Shown: positions 8,110 through 16,835 of the stretch, in pieces
How positions within the stretch are numbered: the first letter of the stretch is position 1
Layout: each line of letters opens with the position of its first letter
NCBI GenBank assembly: GCA_023442465.1
Contig: JAEZZQ010000016.1
Span: 1 to 64,000 of the forward strand
DNA from: Bacillota bacterium
Lineage (GTDB): Bacteria > Bacillota > Clostridia > Lachnospirales > Lachnospiraceae
Direction: 5' to 3'
DNA length: 64,000 nt
Translations under genes and position numbers: made by a program
Notes under the pieces: model-generated
The model's input: the letters and a program-made list of their open reading frames with translations, nothing else
Databases searched by the model: none
Told to the model about the DNA's origin: nothing

Positions 8110-9171
8110 ATGAAAAAACATTTATCTATATTATGTATGTCTACGGCAGTACTCTTATCTCTCGCAGGCTGCGGCACCGGTTCTTCCGGTGCAAACGGTG
8201 AGGTTATCGTATACAACTGGGGCGAATATATGGACCCTGACGTATTGGATATGTTCGAAGAAGAAACCGGAATCAAAGTCGTTTACGATGAATTCGAGAC
8301 CAACGAGATCATGTATCCGAAAATCGAAGCAGGAGCTTCCGAATACGATGTTATCTGCCCTTCCGATTATATGATCCAGAAGATGATCCAAAATGATTTG
8401 CTGGCCGAACTGAACTTCGATCATATGCCTAACGCGAAAGCCAACATCGGAGAACAGTATTGGGAGCAGGCAAAGCAGTTCGATCCGGAAAACAAATATT
8501 CCGTTCCCTATTGCTGGGGAACCGTAGGAATTCTCTACAATAAGACCATGGTAGATGAACCGGTGGACAGCTGGAGCATATTATGGAACGAAAAATATAA
8601 GGACAATATTTTAATGCAGGATTCCGTCCGCGATGCATTTATGGTAGCTCTTAAATTAAACGGCTATTCCATGAATTCCACGGACGCCGCCGAGTTGGAG
8701 GCGGCAAAGAATTCCTTAATTGAACAGAAGCCCCTCGTTCAGGCATATGTCATCGATCAGGTACGTGACAAGATGATCGGAGGCGAAGCGGCTATCGGGG
8801 TTATCTACTCCGGCGAAGCTATTTTCACACAGCGCGAGAATCCCGATTTGGAATATGTGATTCCCAAGGAAGGGACTAACGTATGGATCGACTCCTGGGT
8901 AGTGACGAAGAATTCTCAAAACAAAGAAAATGCGGAGAAATTCATCGATTTCATGTGCCGTCCGGATATTGCCCTGAAAAATTTTGAATATATTACCTAC
9001 TCTACTCCCAACGATGCTGCAAGAGCGTTGATTGAGGACGAAGAAATCAAAAACTCCGCCATCGCATTCCCTGATTTATCACAGTATTCCAATCTGGAAA
9101 CCTTCCAGTATCTGGGAGAGGACGGCGATACTCTTTATAACGACCTATGGAAAGAAGTAAAATCGAATTGA
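8110..9171 (+). CDS. potD: Spermidine/putrescine-binding lipoprotein PotD
   Basis: Extracytoplasmic polyamine-binding protein that delivers substrate to PotBC. The signal peptide ends in the lipobox LAGC with Cys21 as lipid-attachment site. The mature protein starts EVIVYNWGEYMDPDVLDMFEEE-like (here VIVYNWGEYMDPDVL), a strong PotD/PotF mark, and has the usual length of 353 aa. AGGAGG stands 11 bases upstream of the ATG. It is the last gene of the unit, followed by a bidirectional terminator. Confidence 0.95.
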   Translation: MKKHLSILCMSTAVLLSLAGCGTGSSGANGEVIVYNWGEYMDPDVLDMFEEETGIKVVYDEFETNEIMYPKIEAGASEYDVICPSDYMIQKMIQNDLLAELNFDHMPNAKANIGEQYWEQAKQFDPENKYSVPYCWGTVGILYNKTMVDEPVDSWSILWNEKYKDNILMQDSVRDAFMVALKLNGYSMNSTDAAELEAAKNSLIEQKPLVQAYVIDQVRDKMIGGEAAIGVIYSGEAIFTQRENPDLEYVIPKEGTNVWIDSWVVTKNSQNKENAEKFIDFMCRPDIALKNFEYITYSTPNDAARALIEDEEIKNSAIAFPDLSQYSNLETFQYLGEDGDTLYNDLWKEVKSN

Positions 9172-9185
9172 TATATGATATATAA

Positions 9186-9219
9186 GAAAAAGCGGATTCA
9201 GATTTGAATCCGCTTTTTC
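9186..9219. terminator. Bidirectional terminator between potD and the MerR gene
   Basis: Perfect 15-bp inverted repeat GAAAAAGCGGATTCA/TGAATCCGCTTTTTC with a 4-nt loop. T-rich ends on both strands let it serve potD (+) and the convergent regulator gene (-). Confidence 0.9.
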
Positions 9220-9237
9220 GTCCTTAAATATATATGA

Positions 9238-10056
9238 CTATTTCTTTTTTACCGGATAGCATACCTCCGTAACCAGATCATCCTCTGTTGCCGCATCGTG
9301 CGGACTCACATGATAAATGCAAAAAGACGCTCCGTCGAAATCATATCCGTTTCCTAAAATCCAATGAGCGACCGCTTCATTCACCCTGGTAATCTGATTA
9401 TAGCTTCCTTTATACGTCGCAGAGGCTATCTGAACCGGGGCCACCGTCTTGAACTTCACATGATCCGTGTCTTTATATTTTCCTACTACAGAAATCTGGA
9501 TTTCCACATCCACATCCTTCTCTTTATAACCCTCATCGTGAAAGATTGCCATACTGTAGCAGGGATTATCCGGCTGAATATTCTGAGGGCCGCCCTCCTC
9601 TCCGAGCATTCCCCATAGAATTCCTTCACTGTCATAGCTAGGTATCACCTGACGTATGCTGGCCACATATCTTTCGGGCAATGTTTTTAACGATACTGTG
9701 TAATCCATAAAATTACCATCCTTTCTCAACCAATTAATCGCATTGTCGAGAAGTATAATCCGCTGCCTCGTAGCGTTCTCCTCTTCCTCCAGCTCCCTTC
9801 GCTTTATCTGTAAGAATTTTTCCATTTCCTGCGCATCATCAAATTTTTCTAAGATTTCTTGAATGACGGCAAGGCCGAATCCCATATTTTTTAACACATG
9901 GATTCGCTCGGCTAATGGAAGCTGCGCCTCGCTATAATACCGGTATCCCGTAAAAGCATCTATGGAGGCCGGTACCAGCAATCCGATTTCATCGTAATGC
10001 CTGAGCATCCGTATGCTGATTCTCGACAATTTTGAAAAATCTCCAATTTTTATCAT
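9238..10056 (-). CDS. MerR-family regulator with GyrI-like effector-binding domain
   Basis: The N-terminus (KIGDFSKLSRISIRMLRHYD, then EIGLLVPASIDAFTGYRYYS) is a MerR winged helix. A coiled-coil dimerisation helix (about 75-115) is followed by a GyrI-like/AraC-effector domain (about 120-270) as in BltR and TipA-type regulators of multidrug efflux. Such proteins activate promoters with overlong spacers when bound to hydrophobic or cationic drugs. Its own promoter has the expected 19-bp spacer, pointing to autoregulation. No efflux gene is adjacent, so the target is either itself or elsewhere. AAAGGAG precedes the ATG. Confidence 0.88.
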   Translation of the reverse strand: MIKIGDFSKLSRISIRMLRHYDEIGLLVPASIDAFTGYRYYSEAQLPLAERIHVLKNMGFGLAVIQEILEKFDDAQEMEKFLQIKRRELEEEENATRQRIILLDNAINWLRKDGNFMDYTVSLKTLPERYVASIRQVIPSYDSEGILWGMLGEEGGPQNIQPDNPCYSMAIFHDEGYKEKDVDVEIQISVVGKYKDTDHVKFKTVAPVQIASATYKGSYNQITRVNEAVAHWILGNGYDFDGASFCIYHVSPHDAATEDDLVTEVCYPVKKK

Positions 10057-10098
10057 TTATTTCTCCTTTCACATATGTGAATTCCTGAGCTCAAATTT

Positions 10099-10129
10099 AT
10101 AATAAAGTATAACACTATGTAAGAGTCAA
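10099..10129 (-). promoter_or_regulatory. MerR-type promoter with 19-bp spacer
   Basis: On the minus strand TTGACT (10124-10129) and TATTAT (10099-10104) are separated by 19 bp, the spacing MerR regulators correct by twisting DNA. It lies about 45 bp before the MerR gene. Confidence 0.65.
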
Positions 10130-10156
10130 TACCTATATCACATAATTTTTATTATA

Positions 10157-10171
10157 GAACAAAAGTGTGCT
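10157..10171 (+). repeat. Family A half-element, copy A5
   Basis: GAACAAAAGTGTGCT matches the left arm of family A exactly, but no right arm follows. An unrelated imperfect hairpin, CGGCAG/CTGCCG (10179-10202), comes next. Probably a decayed remnant. Confidence 0.5.
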
Positions 10172-10251
10172 GCACAAACGGCAGACACTCATGTGCCTGC
10201 CGCCTTACTTCAAAGCTTTTTATACTTTACAATCCTCTACGAGCCGAATGC

Positions 10252-11499
10252 TTAGGGACGTACCTGCCAGTCGCCTTCAATTGTGTATTTATACGAGGTA
10301 AGCTCCTTCAGTCCCATAGGACCTCTGGCATGAAGCTTCTGATTGCTGATTCCTATTTCTGCCCCGAAACCGAATTCAAAGCCGTCGCTGAACCGCGTGG
10401 AGGCATTCACATAAACGCAGGCTGCATCCACTTCCCGTAAAAATTTATCTGCGTTCTCTTTATTCTGAGTAAGAATCGCATCGGAATGCTTGGTTCCATA
10501 CTTATTGATATGAGCGATCGCCTCATCCACAGAAGATACCGTCTTCATGGAAATGATATAATCCAGATACTCCGTGCCGTAATCCTCATCCGTAGCAGGA
10601 AGCGCATCCGTGATGATTTCCCTTATCTCCTCATCGGCCCGCATTTCCACCGAATGCTCCTTAAGTGCTTTCGCTAACATAGGAAGGAATTTTTCCTTCA
10701 CCGCTTTATGAACGAGCAGCGATTCACAAGCGTTGCATACGCCGATACGCTGGGTCTTCGCATTAATAATGATGGGAAGTGCCTTTTCAAGATCTGCTGT
10801 TTCATCTACAAAGATATGGCAGTTTCCCGTTCCCGTTTCGATTACGGGTATCGTGCTGTTGACAATAACACTTTGAATCAGCCCTGCACTGCCTCTGGGG
10901 ATGAGTACATCCACATAACGGTTCAGCTTCATGAACTGTGCAGTCACTTCTCTGTCTGTGCTCTCAATGAGCTGAATGGCATCCTCACATACACCGCAGG
11001 TATAAAGCGCCCTCCTTATGGCAGCCGTTATCGCTATATTCGAGAAAACGGCATCGCTTCCTCCTTTTAGGATAACCGCATTGCCTGCCTTGAAGCAAAG
11101 CCCAAAGGCATCTGCCGTCACGTTAGGCCTCGATTCATATATAATACCGATTACGCCAAGGGGAACTCTGCACTTATGAATATGCAGGCCATTAGGGCGG
11201 GTGAAGGCTTCTAACACTTCTCCTACGGGGTCATCCAGCGCGATAATCTGGTGCAGTCCCTCCGCCATCCCTTTTATTCTATCCTCAGTCAGGCGAAGTC
11301 TGTCTATCATACCGGGGTGCATTCCATTTTTCTCGCCGTTTATAATATCTCTTCCATTTTCCTCTAAAATGTGCTTCGTATCGGCGACCAATTCCTCCGC
11401 CGCCTTTTTAAGCGCTTCATTTTTCTTTTCCGCAGAGAGCCTTTGCAGCTCGAATTTCGCCGCCGCCGCTCTTTGTCCCATGCTTTCTAAATCCGTCAT
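10252..11499 (-). CDS. proA: Gamma-glutamyl phosphate reductase
   Basis: Second step of proline biosynthesis: NADPH reduction of gamma-glutamyl phosphate to glutamate semialdehyde. At 415 aa it has the family length. The catalytic Cys lies in GVCNACESLLVH, and VIYESRPNVTADAFGL and LKGGSDAVFSN are typical ProA blocks. GGGAGG is eight bases before the ATG. Unlike in many bacteria it is not in an operon with proB, which lies about 1.5 kb away behind another promoter. It has its own promoter with a palindrome over the -10. Confidence 0.96.
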   Translation of the reverse strand: MTDLESMGQRAAAAKFELQRLSAEKKNEALKKAAEELVADTKHILEENGRDIINGEKNGMHPGMIDRLRLTEDRIKGMAEGLHQIIALDDPVGEVLEAFTRPNGLHIHKCRVPLGVIGIIYESRPNVTADAFGLCFKAGNAVILKGGSDAVFSNIAITAAIRRALYTCGVCEDAIQLIESTDREVTAQFMKLNRYVDVLIPRGSAGLIQSVIVNSTIPVIETGTGNCHIFVDETADLEKALPIIINAKTQRIGVCNACESLLVHKAVKEKFLPMLAKALKEHSVEMRADEEIREIITDALPATDEDYGTEYLDYIISMKTVSSVDEAIAHINKYGTKHSDAILTQNKENADKFLREVDAACVYVNASTRFSDGFEFGFGAEIGISNQKLHARGPMGLKELTSYKYTIEGDWQVRP

Positions 11500-11531
11500 T
11501 TATAAGCCCTCCCTTTCGGTTTTTCATTGTC

Positions 11532-11573
11532 TGAAATTTTACTAATTATATAGTAAAATTTCATTTATTTCAA
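11532..11573 (-). promoter_or_regulatory. proA promoter with palindrome centred on the -10 box
   Basis: On the minus strand TTGAAA (11568-11573), a 17-bp spacer and TATAAT (11545-11550). The -10 box is exactly the loop of a perfect 13-bp inverted repeat, TGAAATTTTACTA/TAGTAAAATTTCA (11532-11544 with 11551-11563). This is a classic position for a repressor site. Confidence 0.7.
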
Positions 11574-11612
11574 CCATGTTTTTTAGATGCCATGTTTTTA
11601 TTGTTACTGTTC

Positions 11613-11660
11613 GTTACTGTTCACTTCGTTCTCGGCAGCGCATGATTTCTGCATACAAAA
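11613..11660 (+). repeat. Family B repeat, copy B3 (partial)
   Basis: GTTACTGTTCAC, then CATGATTTCTGCAT, matches the left third of family B. An extra GTTACTGTT at 11603-11611 duplicates the terminal repeat. It lies between the proA promoter and the XRE gene. Confidence 0.65.
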
Positions 11661-11698
11661 TCTCTTAAATTTATTTTTTACAACACTTTGTTGTTGAA

Positions 11699-11716
11699 TT
11701 ATGTTTTAAAACATAA
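11699..11716. promoter_or_regulatory. Perfect 18-bp palindrome upstream of the small XRE regulator
   Basis: TTATGTTTTAAAACATAA is self-complementary over 18 bp and stands 75 bp before the regulator's ATG. A dimeric HTH protein such as the adjacent XRE regulator could bind it. No convincing promoter hexamers were picked out around it. Confidence 0.45.
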
Positions 11717-11791
11717 ATTTGTGGTTATTTCACATACTATTTTATGTCGTATGCTATTATTTCCACAACAAAACGAAGTAGGGGTATTCAT

Positions 11792-12148
11792 ATGGCAGAC
11801 GTAAGTGTTATGATAAAGAGCTTAAGAGAAAACAATCATCTTAAACAGCGACAAGTAGCTGATTATCTGGGAATATCCCAGCAGGCTTATTCTTATTATG
11901 AACTCGATAAGCGTGAGCTTCCCTCCCGGCATGTCGTCAATCTGGCTAAGCTCTATAAAGTCAGCGCCGATTATATTCTCGGCGTGGAACCCGGCTACGT
12001 CGGCTCCTATGATTTAAATTCCAAATACGTACATGATATTTCCTTAAAAGAGGTCATTAACAATTTGGAAAAGCTGAATAAGGCAAACCGTCAGGAAGTT
12101 GTCAAATATCTTTCCTATCTTGGAAATACCCAGACCAAATATAAATAA
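11792..12148 (+). CDS. Small XRE-family helix-turn-helix regulator
   Basis: An 118-aa protein with a Cro/C1-type HTH at about residues 8-62 (QRQVADYLGISQQAYSYYE). The C-terminal part is short and helical (LKEVINNLEKLNKANRQEV), without a ligand domain. The ATG at 11792 has GTAGGGG upstream; the longer frame starting at 11744 lacks a ribosome site. It is isolated on the plus strand between proA and the cyclo-ligase gene, ending 12 bp from the convergent gene without an evident terminator. Its target is unknown; the 18-bp palindrome upstream suggests autoregulation. Confidence 0.82.
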   Translation: MADVSVMIKSLRENNHLKQRQVADYLGISQQAYSYYELDKRELPSRHVVNLAKLYKVSADYILGVEPGYVGSYDLNSKYVHDISLKEVINNLEKLNKANRQEVVKYLSYLGNTQTKYK

Positions 12149-12160
12149 AGTCATCTGTTC

Positions 12161-12730
12161 CTATGTATATATCATTTTTTCCGTCAGTATCATGGCAGGC
12201 TTTCTGTCATATACCTCTGCCGGAACATGCTCCACGATCTGACACTCGAAACATATTGCTATGGTTGGAAGCTGAGGATACCGCTCCAGGTATCTGTCAT
12301 AATATCCCTTCCCATACCCAATCCGGTTCCTCTCTTTGTCGAAGACGCTTCCCGGCATAATCATCAAGCATTTCTGTATGCTGATATCCCTGCCGCTTAA
12401 GAGCCTGTTCCCCTCCGGCATGGGTTCTCGTATTCCTTTATAACCTTCCGACAACTCTTCCATGCATGTGATACGGTAAAAATCCATATTTTCTTCATCT
12501 ATTCTGGGACAGTAAACTCTTTTTCCGCTTTTCAGCGCTTCTGCAATCAGTTCTTCCGTCTCCACTTCACTTTTAAAGTTCACATAGGATAGAATCGCTC
12601 CCGCCTCTTTATAAGCATCGGTATCCATAAGCCTTCCTATGATCCGGCGGCTCATAGTCTGTCTAACGCTCTGAGGCAGCTCATCTCTTAGCTTAAGCAC
12701 ATTTTTTCTAATGTGTCTTTTTGTTTCCAT
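12161..12730 (-). CDS. 5-formyltetrahydrofolate cyclo-ligase
   Basis: It converts 5-formyl-THF to 5,10-methenyl-THF using ATP, recycling a stored folate form. At about 189 aa it has the family length. It shows the N-terminal basic helix METKRHIRKNVLKLRDEL and the nucleotide-binding C-terminal block NRIGYGKGYYDRYL. The ATG at 12730, with GGGAG upstream, is preferred over the ORF's first codon at 12760. The start lies inside the end of the UPF0291 gene (23-bp overlap), implying translational coupling. Last gene of the flavoprotein-proB operon. Confidence 0.93.
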   Translation of the reverse strand: METKRHIRKNVLKLRDELPQSVRQTMSRRIIGRLMDTDAYKEAGAILSYVNFKSEVETEELIAEALKSGKRVYCPRIDEENMDFYRITCMEELSEGYKGIREPMPEGNRLLSGRDISIQKCLMIMPGSVFDKERNRIGYGKGYYDRYLERYPQLPTIAICFECQIVEHVPAEVYDRKPAMILTEKMIYT

Positions 12731-12935
12731 GTTTTTCTCCCAGACTGGTAATGGAACCATCCTTCTCCTGAATATTGATGTTGTTCAACTGTCCGCGAAG
12801 GTTGGCTCTTACATTGGCTATATATTCGCTGCGGAGACTTGCCTGTTCGCTTTTTTCTCCCTCAGTCAGTCCCTCTGCCTGCGCTTTACGATACAATTCA
12901 TTAATTCGGGCAATTTTTTTATCCATGCTTTCCAT
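12708..12935 (-). CDS. UPF0291 (DUF896/YnzC-like) small protein
   Basis: A 75-aa protein. MDKKIARINELYRKAQAEGLT and EQASLRSEYIANVRANLRGQL match the two-helix DUF896 family, whose Bacillus member YnzC is linked to the SOS region but has no firm function. GAAAGG lies ten bases before the first ATG; a second in-frame ATG at 12926 is also possible. It sits between proB and the folate gene and overlaps the latter. Confidence 0.85.
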   Translation of the reverse strand: MESMDKKIARINELYRKAQAEGLTEGEKSEQASLRSEYIANVRANLRGQLNNINIQEKDGSITSLGEKHGNKKTH

Positions 12936-12964
12936 ATTATGTCAACCTTTCGTTTCGTACTGCA

Positions 12965-13876
12965 TTAATTGTTGTGCATATTAGCTACAAATTCCGGCAA
13001 ATCGAAATAGGTCTCTTTATTGCCGACAAATAAAGTTCCTATATTTTTCCCGTCCAAAATACGGTGCAGCACCTTAATATCCTTACTGTTAGCAATAATC
13101 ATATCGATGTTGGAGCTGGTGGCGATCTTTGCCGCGATCAGCTTCGTATTCATTCCGCCCGTTCCAACGCTGCTTCCCGTAGAAGCCTTTCCCATATCCA
13201 TCAGCTCGTCGGTAAGTTCCTCCACCACCTCGATAAACTGTGCATTCTTATTCTGTCTCGGATCATCGGTATATAAGCCGTCGATATCGGAAAGAAGTAT
13301 CAAAAGATCCGCATCCACCAAAGCTGCTACGATAGCCGACAGCGTATCGTTATCGCCGATTTCGATTTCATATGTGGCTACCGTATCGTTTTCGTTCACA
13401 ATGGGGATAACTCCCAATTTGAACAGCTCAGAAAAGGTATTGTGTGCATTGTAACGGTTCAAATTATCTACTATCGTATTCTTTGTCATAAGTATCTGCG
13501 CTGCCACCTGATTATATTCCGCAAATATTTTCTGGTATGTCATCATAAGCCTCGCCTGGCCTACCGCCGCACACGCCTGTTTTACCGCAATCGGATTGTC
13601 CTCTTCCTCATGCTTTATATCCTTGATGTTCACTGCCTTTTTTCCTACCGCAATGGCACCGGAGGTCACCAGAACTACATCCTTTCCTCTGTTGCGCATA
13701 TCGCAGAGTTCCCTTACGAGAACGTCCAGCTTGGTATAGTCCAAATCTCCCGTTTCCGAATGCTGTAAGGAGGAGGAACCTATCTTCACTACGATCCTCT
13801 TCTTATCCTTTATTCTTTCCCTAAAACGCTTTACACCTGCATCGCCCTTTGTTTCTTTCACTTTCTTCGTCTCCAT
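12965..13876 (-). CDS. proB: Glutamate 5-kinase
   Basis: First step of proline synthesis: ATP-dependent phosphorylation of glutamate. The amino-acid kinase fold is clear from KRIVVKIGSSSL, VLVTSGAIAVGKKAV, NENDTVATYEI-type and SDIDGLYTDDPRQN blocks. At about 303 aa it lacks the C-terminal PUA domain of Escherichia coli ProB, as in many clostridia. The ATG at 13876 (METKKVKE) is chosen because GGAGG and AAAGG lie upstream; the frame extends a further 30 codons without support. Proline feedback control resides in the kinase domain. It is third in a five-gene operon with two flavoproteins. Confidence 0.95.
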   Translation of the reverse strand: METKKVKETKGDAGVKRFRERIKDKKRIVVKIGSSSLQHSETGDLDYTKLDVLVRELCDMRNRGKDVVLVTSGAIAVGKKAVNIKDIKHEEEDNPIAVKQACAAVGQARLMMTYQKIFAEYNQVAAQILMTKNTIVDNLNRYNAHNTFSELFKLGVIPIVNENDTVATYEIEIGDNDTLSAIVAALVDADLLILLSDIDGLYTDDPRQNKNAQFIEVVEELTDELMDMGKASTGSSVGTGGMNTKLIAAKIATSSNIDMIIANSKDIKVLHRILDGKNIGTLFVGNKETYFDLPEFVANMHNN

Positions 13877-13910
13877 GGGACCTTTATTTCCTCCATCTAT
13901 CCTTAAATTA

Positions 13911-15539
13911 TTAATATTTCTTTTCTTCTTCAAAGGGCATATATTCCCTTGCGATATGCTCTGCAATCTTTATTCCGTCCATGGCCGCCGACATGATGCC
14001 GCCTGCATAGCCGGCGCCTTCTCCACACGGATAAAGGCCGCTTATAATCGATTGTCCATTTCCTCCTCTGGTAATCCGCACCGGAGAAGAAGTACGGCTC
14101 TCGATGCCTGACAGCAGCACGCTATCCTGCGCATAGCCGGGAATGACACGCTCAAATTGCTCCATCCCCTCCACAAACGCCCGGTTTAAGGACTCCGGCA
14201 TAATATCGTGTACGTCAGCAAATTTCCACTGCCCCTTTATTTGGGGCAAATACCCGCCGTCAATTACAGAAGGCCTTTCCTCCTTCTTCGTATGAGCCTT
14301 GAAATTACCGTAATACTCCACAGGAACTTTCCCCTGCCCCAAAGCAAAGGCCCTTTCCTCCAGCCCTCGCTGGAAGGCTATCCCTGCCAGGGGATGCTCG
14401 CTTTCATAATCCTTCGGAGTAACAGAGACGATAATCGCGCTGTTGGCGTTTTTGCCGTTTCTTTCGCTGTAGCTCATTCCGTTTAACGCCAGCCGTCCCT
14501 CTTCCGAAGAGGCATTTACCACATAGCCTCCGGGGCACATACAGAAGGAATACACTCCTCTTCCTTCCTCTGTCTGCGCCGTCAGCTTATAAGATGCGGG
14601 AGGCAGCTTATGCTCCCCTTCCCCGTACTGGGAAACATCGATCATTTTCTGAGGATGCTCCACCCTCATTCCTACCGCGAAGGACTTCGCCTCCATAGGA
14701 ACCTGCCTTCTATACAACATATCGAAGGTATCTCTGGCACTGTGGCCTATGGCAAACACTACAGCCTCCGCCTCCAGCTTCAGGACTTCCCCTTCGCACT
14801 CTGCAATGACAGCCCGGATACCATCATCCTGCACGACAATATCCGAGACCTTCGTATCGAACCGCACCTCTCCGCCGTTATCGATAATGTCCTTGCGCAT
14901 ATTTTTGACCACATTCATCAGAATATCTGTTCCGATATGCGGCTTTCCGTCATACAGAATCGATTCCTGCGCACCTGCTGCCGCAAAAATAGAAAGAACC
15001 TCCTTATTCAGGCCGTCCTTGTCCTTTACCAAGGTATTCAGCTTTCCATCCGAAAAAGTTCCTGCGCCCCCTTCTCCGAACTGCACGTTACATTCCGGAT
15101 TCAGGCTGCCTCCTTCCCAAAATCTATCCACCTCTTCTTTTCGGGAATCCACATCCTTGCCTCGCTCCAGCAAAATGGGATTATATCCGTGCCGGGCCAG
15201 CATGCAGCCGCAGAACAATCCTGCCGGGCCTGTTCCTATAACGATGGGGCGATGCTGAAGCTTCCTCTGCCCACACCGCGGGAACCGGTACTGAACCGGA
15301 GCTGCAATGCTTACCTGCTTGCTCCTGCTCCTCTTAACCGCCGCCTGCTCCCCTTGCAGCCCTACATCTACGGTATAACTGTAATAGATATCCGGCTTTT
15401 TCCGCGCATCGATAGATTGCCTTACGATTTCATAATGAAAGCTCTCTCCTTCGGACAGCCTCAATATCCTTTTTATTTTATCCCTAAGCTCGCCTTCCTT
15501 ATGTCCGGGGGAGAGCTTTAATTGGTTAATACGAATCAT
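13911..15539 (-). CDS. FAD-dependent oxidoreductase (COG2509-type dehydrogenase)
   Basis: A 542-aa flavoprotein. After a roughly 100-residue N-terminal domain comes the FAD-binding Rossmann motif VIGTGPAGLFCGCMLA and an acidic ERGKDVDSR strand. CNVQFGEGGAGTFSDGKLNT and the C-terminal PCGEGAGYAGGIMSAAMDG blocks place it in the uncharacterised FAD-dependent dehydrogenase group common in Firmicutes. The ATG at 15539 is preferred: AGGGG is upstream, and the longer frame would run far into the neighbouring gene. It overlaps that upstream gene by 14 bp, so the two are coupled. Substrate unknown. Confidence 0.85.
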   Translation of the reverse strand: MIRINQLKLSPGHKEGELRDKIKRILRLSEGESFHYEIVRQSIDARKKPDIYYSYTVDVGLQGEQAAVKRSRSKQVSIAAPVQYRFPRCGQRKLQHRPIVIGTGPAGLFCGCMLARHGYNPILLERGKDVDSRKEEVDRFWEGGSLNPECNVQFGEGGAGTFSDGKLNTLVKDKDGLNKEVLSIFAAAGAQESILYDGKPHIGTDILMNVVKNMRKDIIDNGGEVRFDTKVSDIVVQDDGIRAVIAECEGEVLKLEAEAVVFAIGHSARDTFDMLYRRQVPMEAKSFAVGMRVEHPQKMIDVSQYGEGEHKLPPASYKLTAQTEEGRGVYSFCMCPGGYVVNASSEEGRLALNGMSYSERNGKNANSAIIVSVTPKDYESEHPLAGIAFQRGLEERAFALGQGKVPVEYYGNFKAHTKKEERPSVIDGGYLPQIKGQWKFADVHDIMPESLNRAFVEGMEQFERVIPGYAQDSVLLSGIESRTSSPVRITRGGNGQSIISGLYPCGEGAGYAGGIMSAAMDGIKIAEHIAREYMPFEEEKKY

Positions 15540-16770
15540 CTTTATACCCCTTGTCCGCTGCATTTTTACCCGCGATATATCCGCTGGTCCATGCCCATTG
15601 CAGATTATAGCCTCCGCACCTTCCATCCACATCCAGAAGCTCACCGGCAAAGTACAGCCCCGGAACGAAGGCGGACTCCATTTGCAGTGTAACCTCCCGC
15701 ATATCCACCCCTCCTGCACTTACTTGCGCGTTCTCAAAGGAATTGGTGCTTATCACATGTACACACAGCCTTCTATAGGAATAGAGCAGCTCCTTCAAAG
15801 CCTCTTTCCCTATCCGTTCAGACTCCTCCGACGGCTTTATTCCCTTAAGTTTAAGCATCGCCATATTTATCTTTTTATTTGCCATGCCAAGCAGAAACTC
15901 TTCCGCACTCTTTCCTTCGCTGTCATCAATTCTCATCCGGCAGAGCTCTTCATATTCCTCATCTTTGCAATCGGGAAAGAAGTCTATATAAACGGGAACT
16001 TCCTTTTTCTCCTTCAGCATATATGCCGCAGTCCGGCTTAACTGGAAAACCGGAATACCGGAAATTCCATAGTCTGTAAACTGCACTTCGCCTCTCTCCT
16101 CCTGAATGGGAGAGGTCTCAGAATCCAGCTTCAGGGAAGCGTCACACCGGACCCCCGCTACCAGCTTAAACAAATCCTCCCTGCACTTAAGCTGCACCAA
16201 TGCCGGTACTGTATTTATCAGATGATGTCCCATCCCTGCCGCCAAACGGTAACCGCTTCCGTCCGAGCCTGTTTTTGGAGCGGCACAACCCCCGCAAGCC
16301 AGAACTGCCGAATGGAACTTTTCCGTTTTTCCTTCCGTCTCTATGACAAACATTCCATCTTTGCTGCTTCTTTGCAGGCTTTTTACCTCTGTGGAAACTT
16401 CCGCCCTGACACCCAGCCGTTTAAGTTTAAGCCGGAGGATGTCCAATACCGTAGAAGCTTGCTCCGACAACGGATACAAATAGCCGTTCCTTTCTTTGCT
16501 AATCATCCCCGCCTCTTGGAAAAATGAAACCGCATCCGTAACGGAGAACTGCTCAAAAAGCTGCGGCAGCATGTCACGGTACGTTCCGTAATAATACTCC
16601 ACACAAAAGTCCCTGTTGGAATAATTACATTTCCCATTTCCCGTAGCAAGTATTTTCTTACCTATCCGCTCATTCTTTTCAAAAATCGTCACCTGAGCTC
16701 CGCACTGCGCCGCCGTTATGGCAGCCATCATCCCGGAAGCTCCTCCTCCGATTATCGCTATCTTCTTCAC
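15526..16770 (-). CDS. HI0933/YhiN-family flavoprotein (BaiN-like)
   Basis: A 414-aa NAD(P)/FAD-dependent oxidoreductase. It has the N-terminal dinucleotide fold KKIAIIGGGASGMMAA, the family motif GKKILATGNGKCNYSN, and the C-terminal GLYFAGELLDVDGRCGGYNLQWA. The family contains BaiN, which saturates bile-acid C-ring double bonds in some Lachnospiraceae, but most members have no assigned substrate and the context here gives no bile-acid genes. GTG start with GAGG nine bases upstream. First gene of the operon ending with proB, UPF0291 and the folate cyclo-ligase. Confidence 0.85.
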   Translation of the reverse strand: MKKIAIIGGGASGMMAAITAAQCGAQVTIFEKNERIGKKILATGNGKCNYSNRDFCVEYYYGTYRDMLPQLFEQFSVTDAVSFFQEAGMISKERNGYLYPLSEQASTVLDILRLKLKRLGVRAEVSTEVKSLQRSSKDGMFVIETEGKTEKFHSAVLACGGCAAPKTGSDGSGYRLAAGMGHHLINTVPALVQLKCREDLFKLVAGVRCDASLKLDSETSPIQEERGEVQFTDYGISGIPVFQLSRTAAYMLKEKKEVPVYIDFFPDCKDEEYEELCRMRIDDSEGKSAEEFLLGMANKKINMAMLKLKGIKPSEESERIGKEALKELLYSYRRLCVHVISTNSFENAQVSAGGVDMREVTLQMESAFVPGLYFAGELLDVDGRCGGYNLQWAWTSGYIAGKNAADKGYKDDSY

Positions 16771-16806
16771 CTTACCATACCTCTTAGGTCATTTTGCCGT
16801 ATTCCT

Positions 16807-16835
16807 ATTATACATCAATTTTCCGAGCTTAACAA
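16807..16835 (-). promoter_or_regulatory. Promoter of the flavoprotein-proB operon
   Basis: On the minus strand TTGTTA (16830-16835), a 17-bp spacer and TATAAT (16807-16812), about 37 bp before the first start codon. Confidence 0.75.

Noticed and set aside
14610..15521. A 303-codon open frame on the plus strand
   Set aside because: Antisense to the FAD-dependent oxidoreductase gene, which has clear dinucleotide-binding motifs; the frame is a by-product of codon bias.
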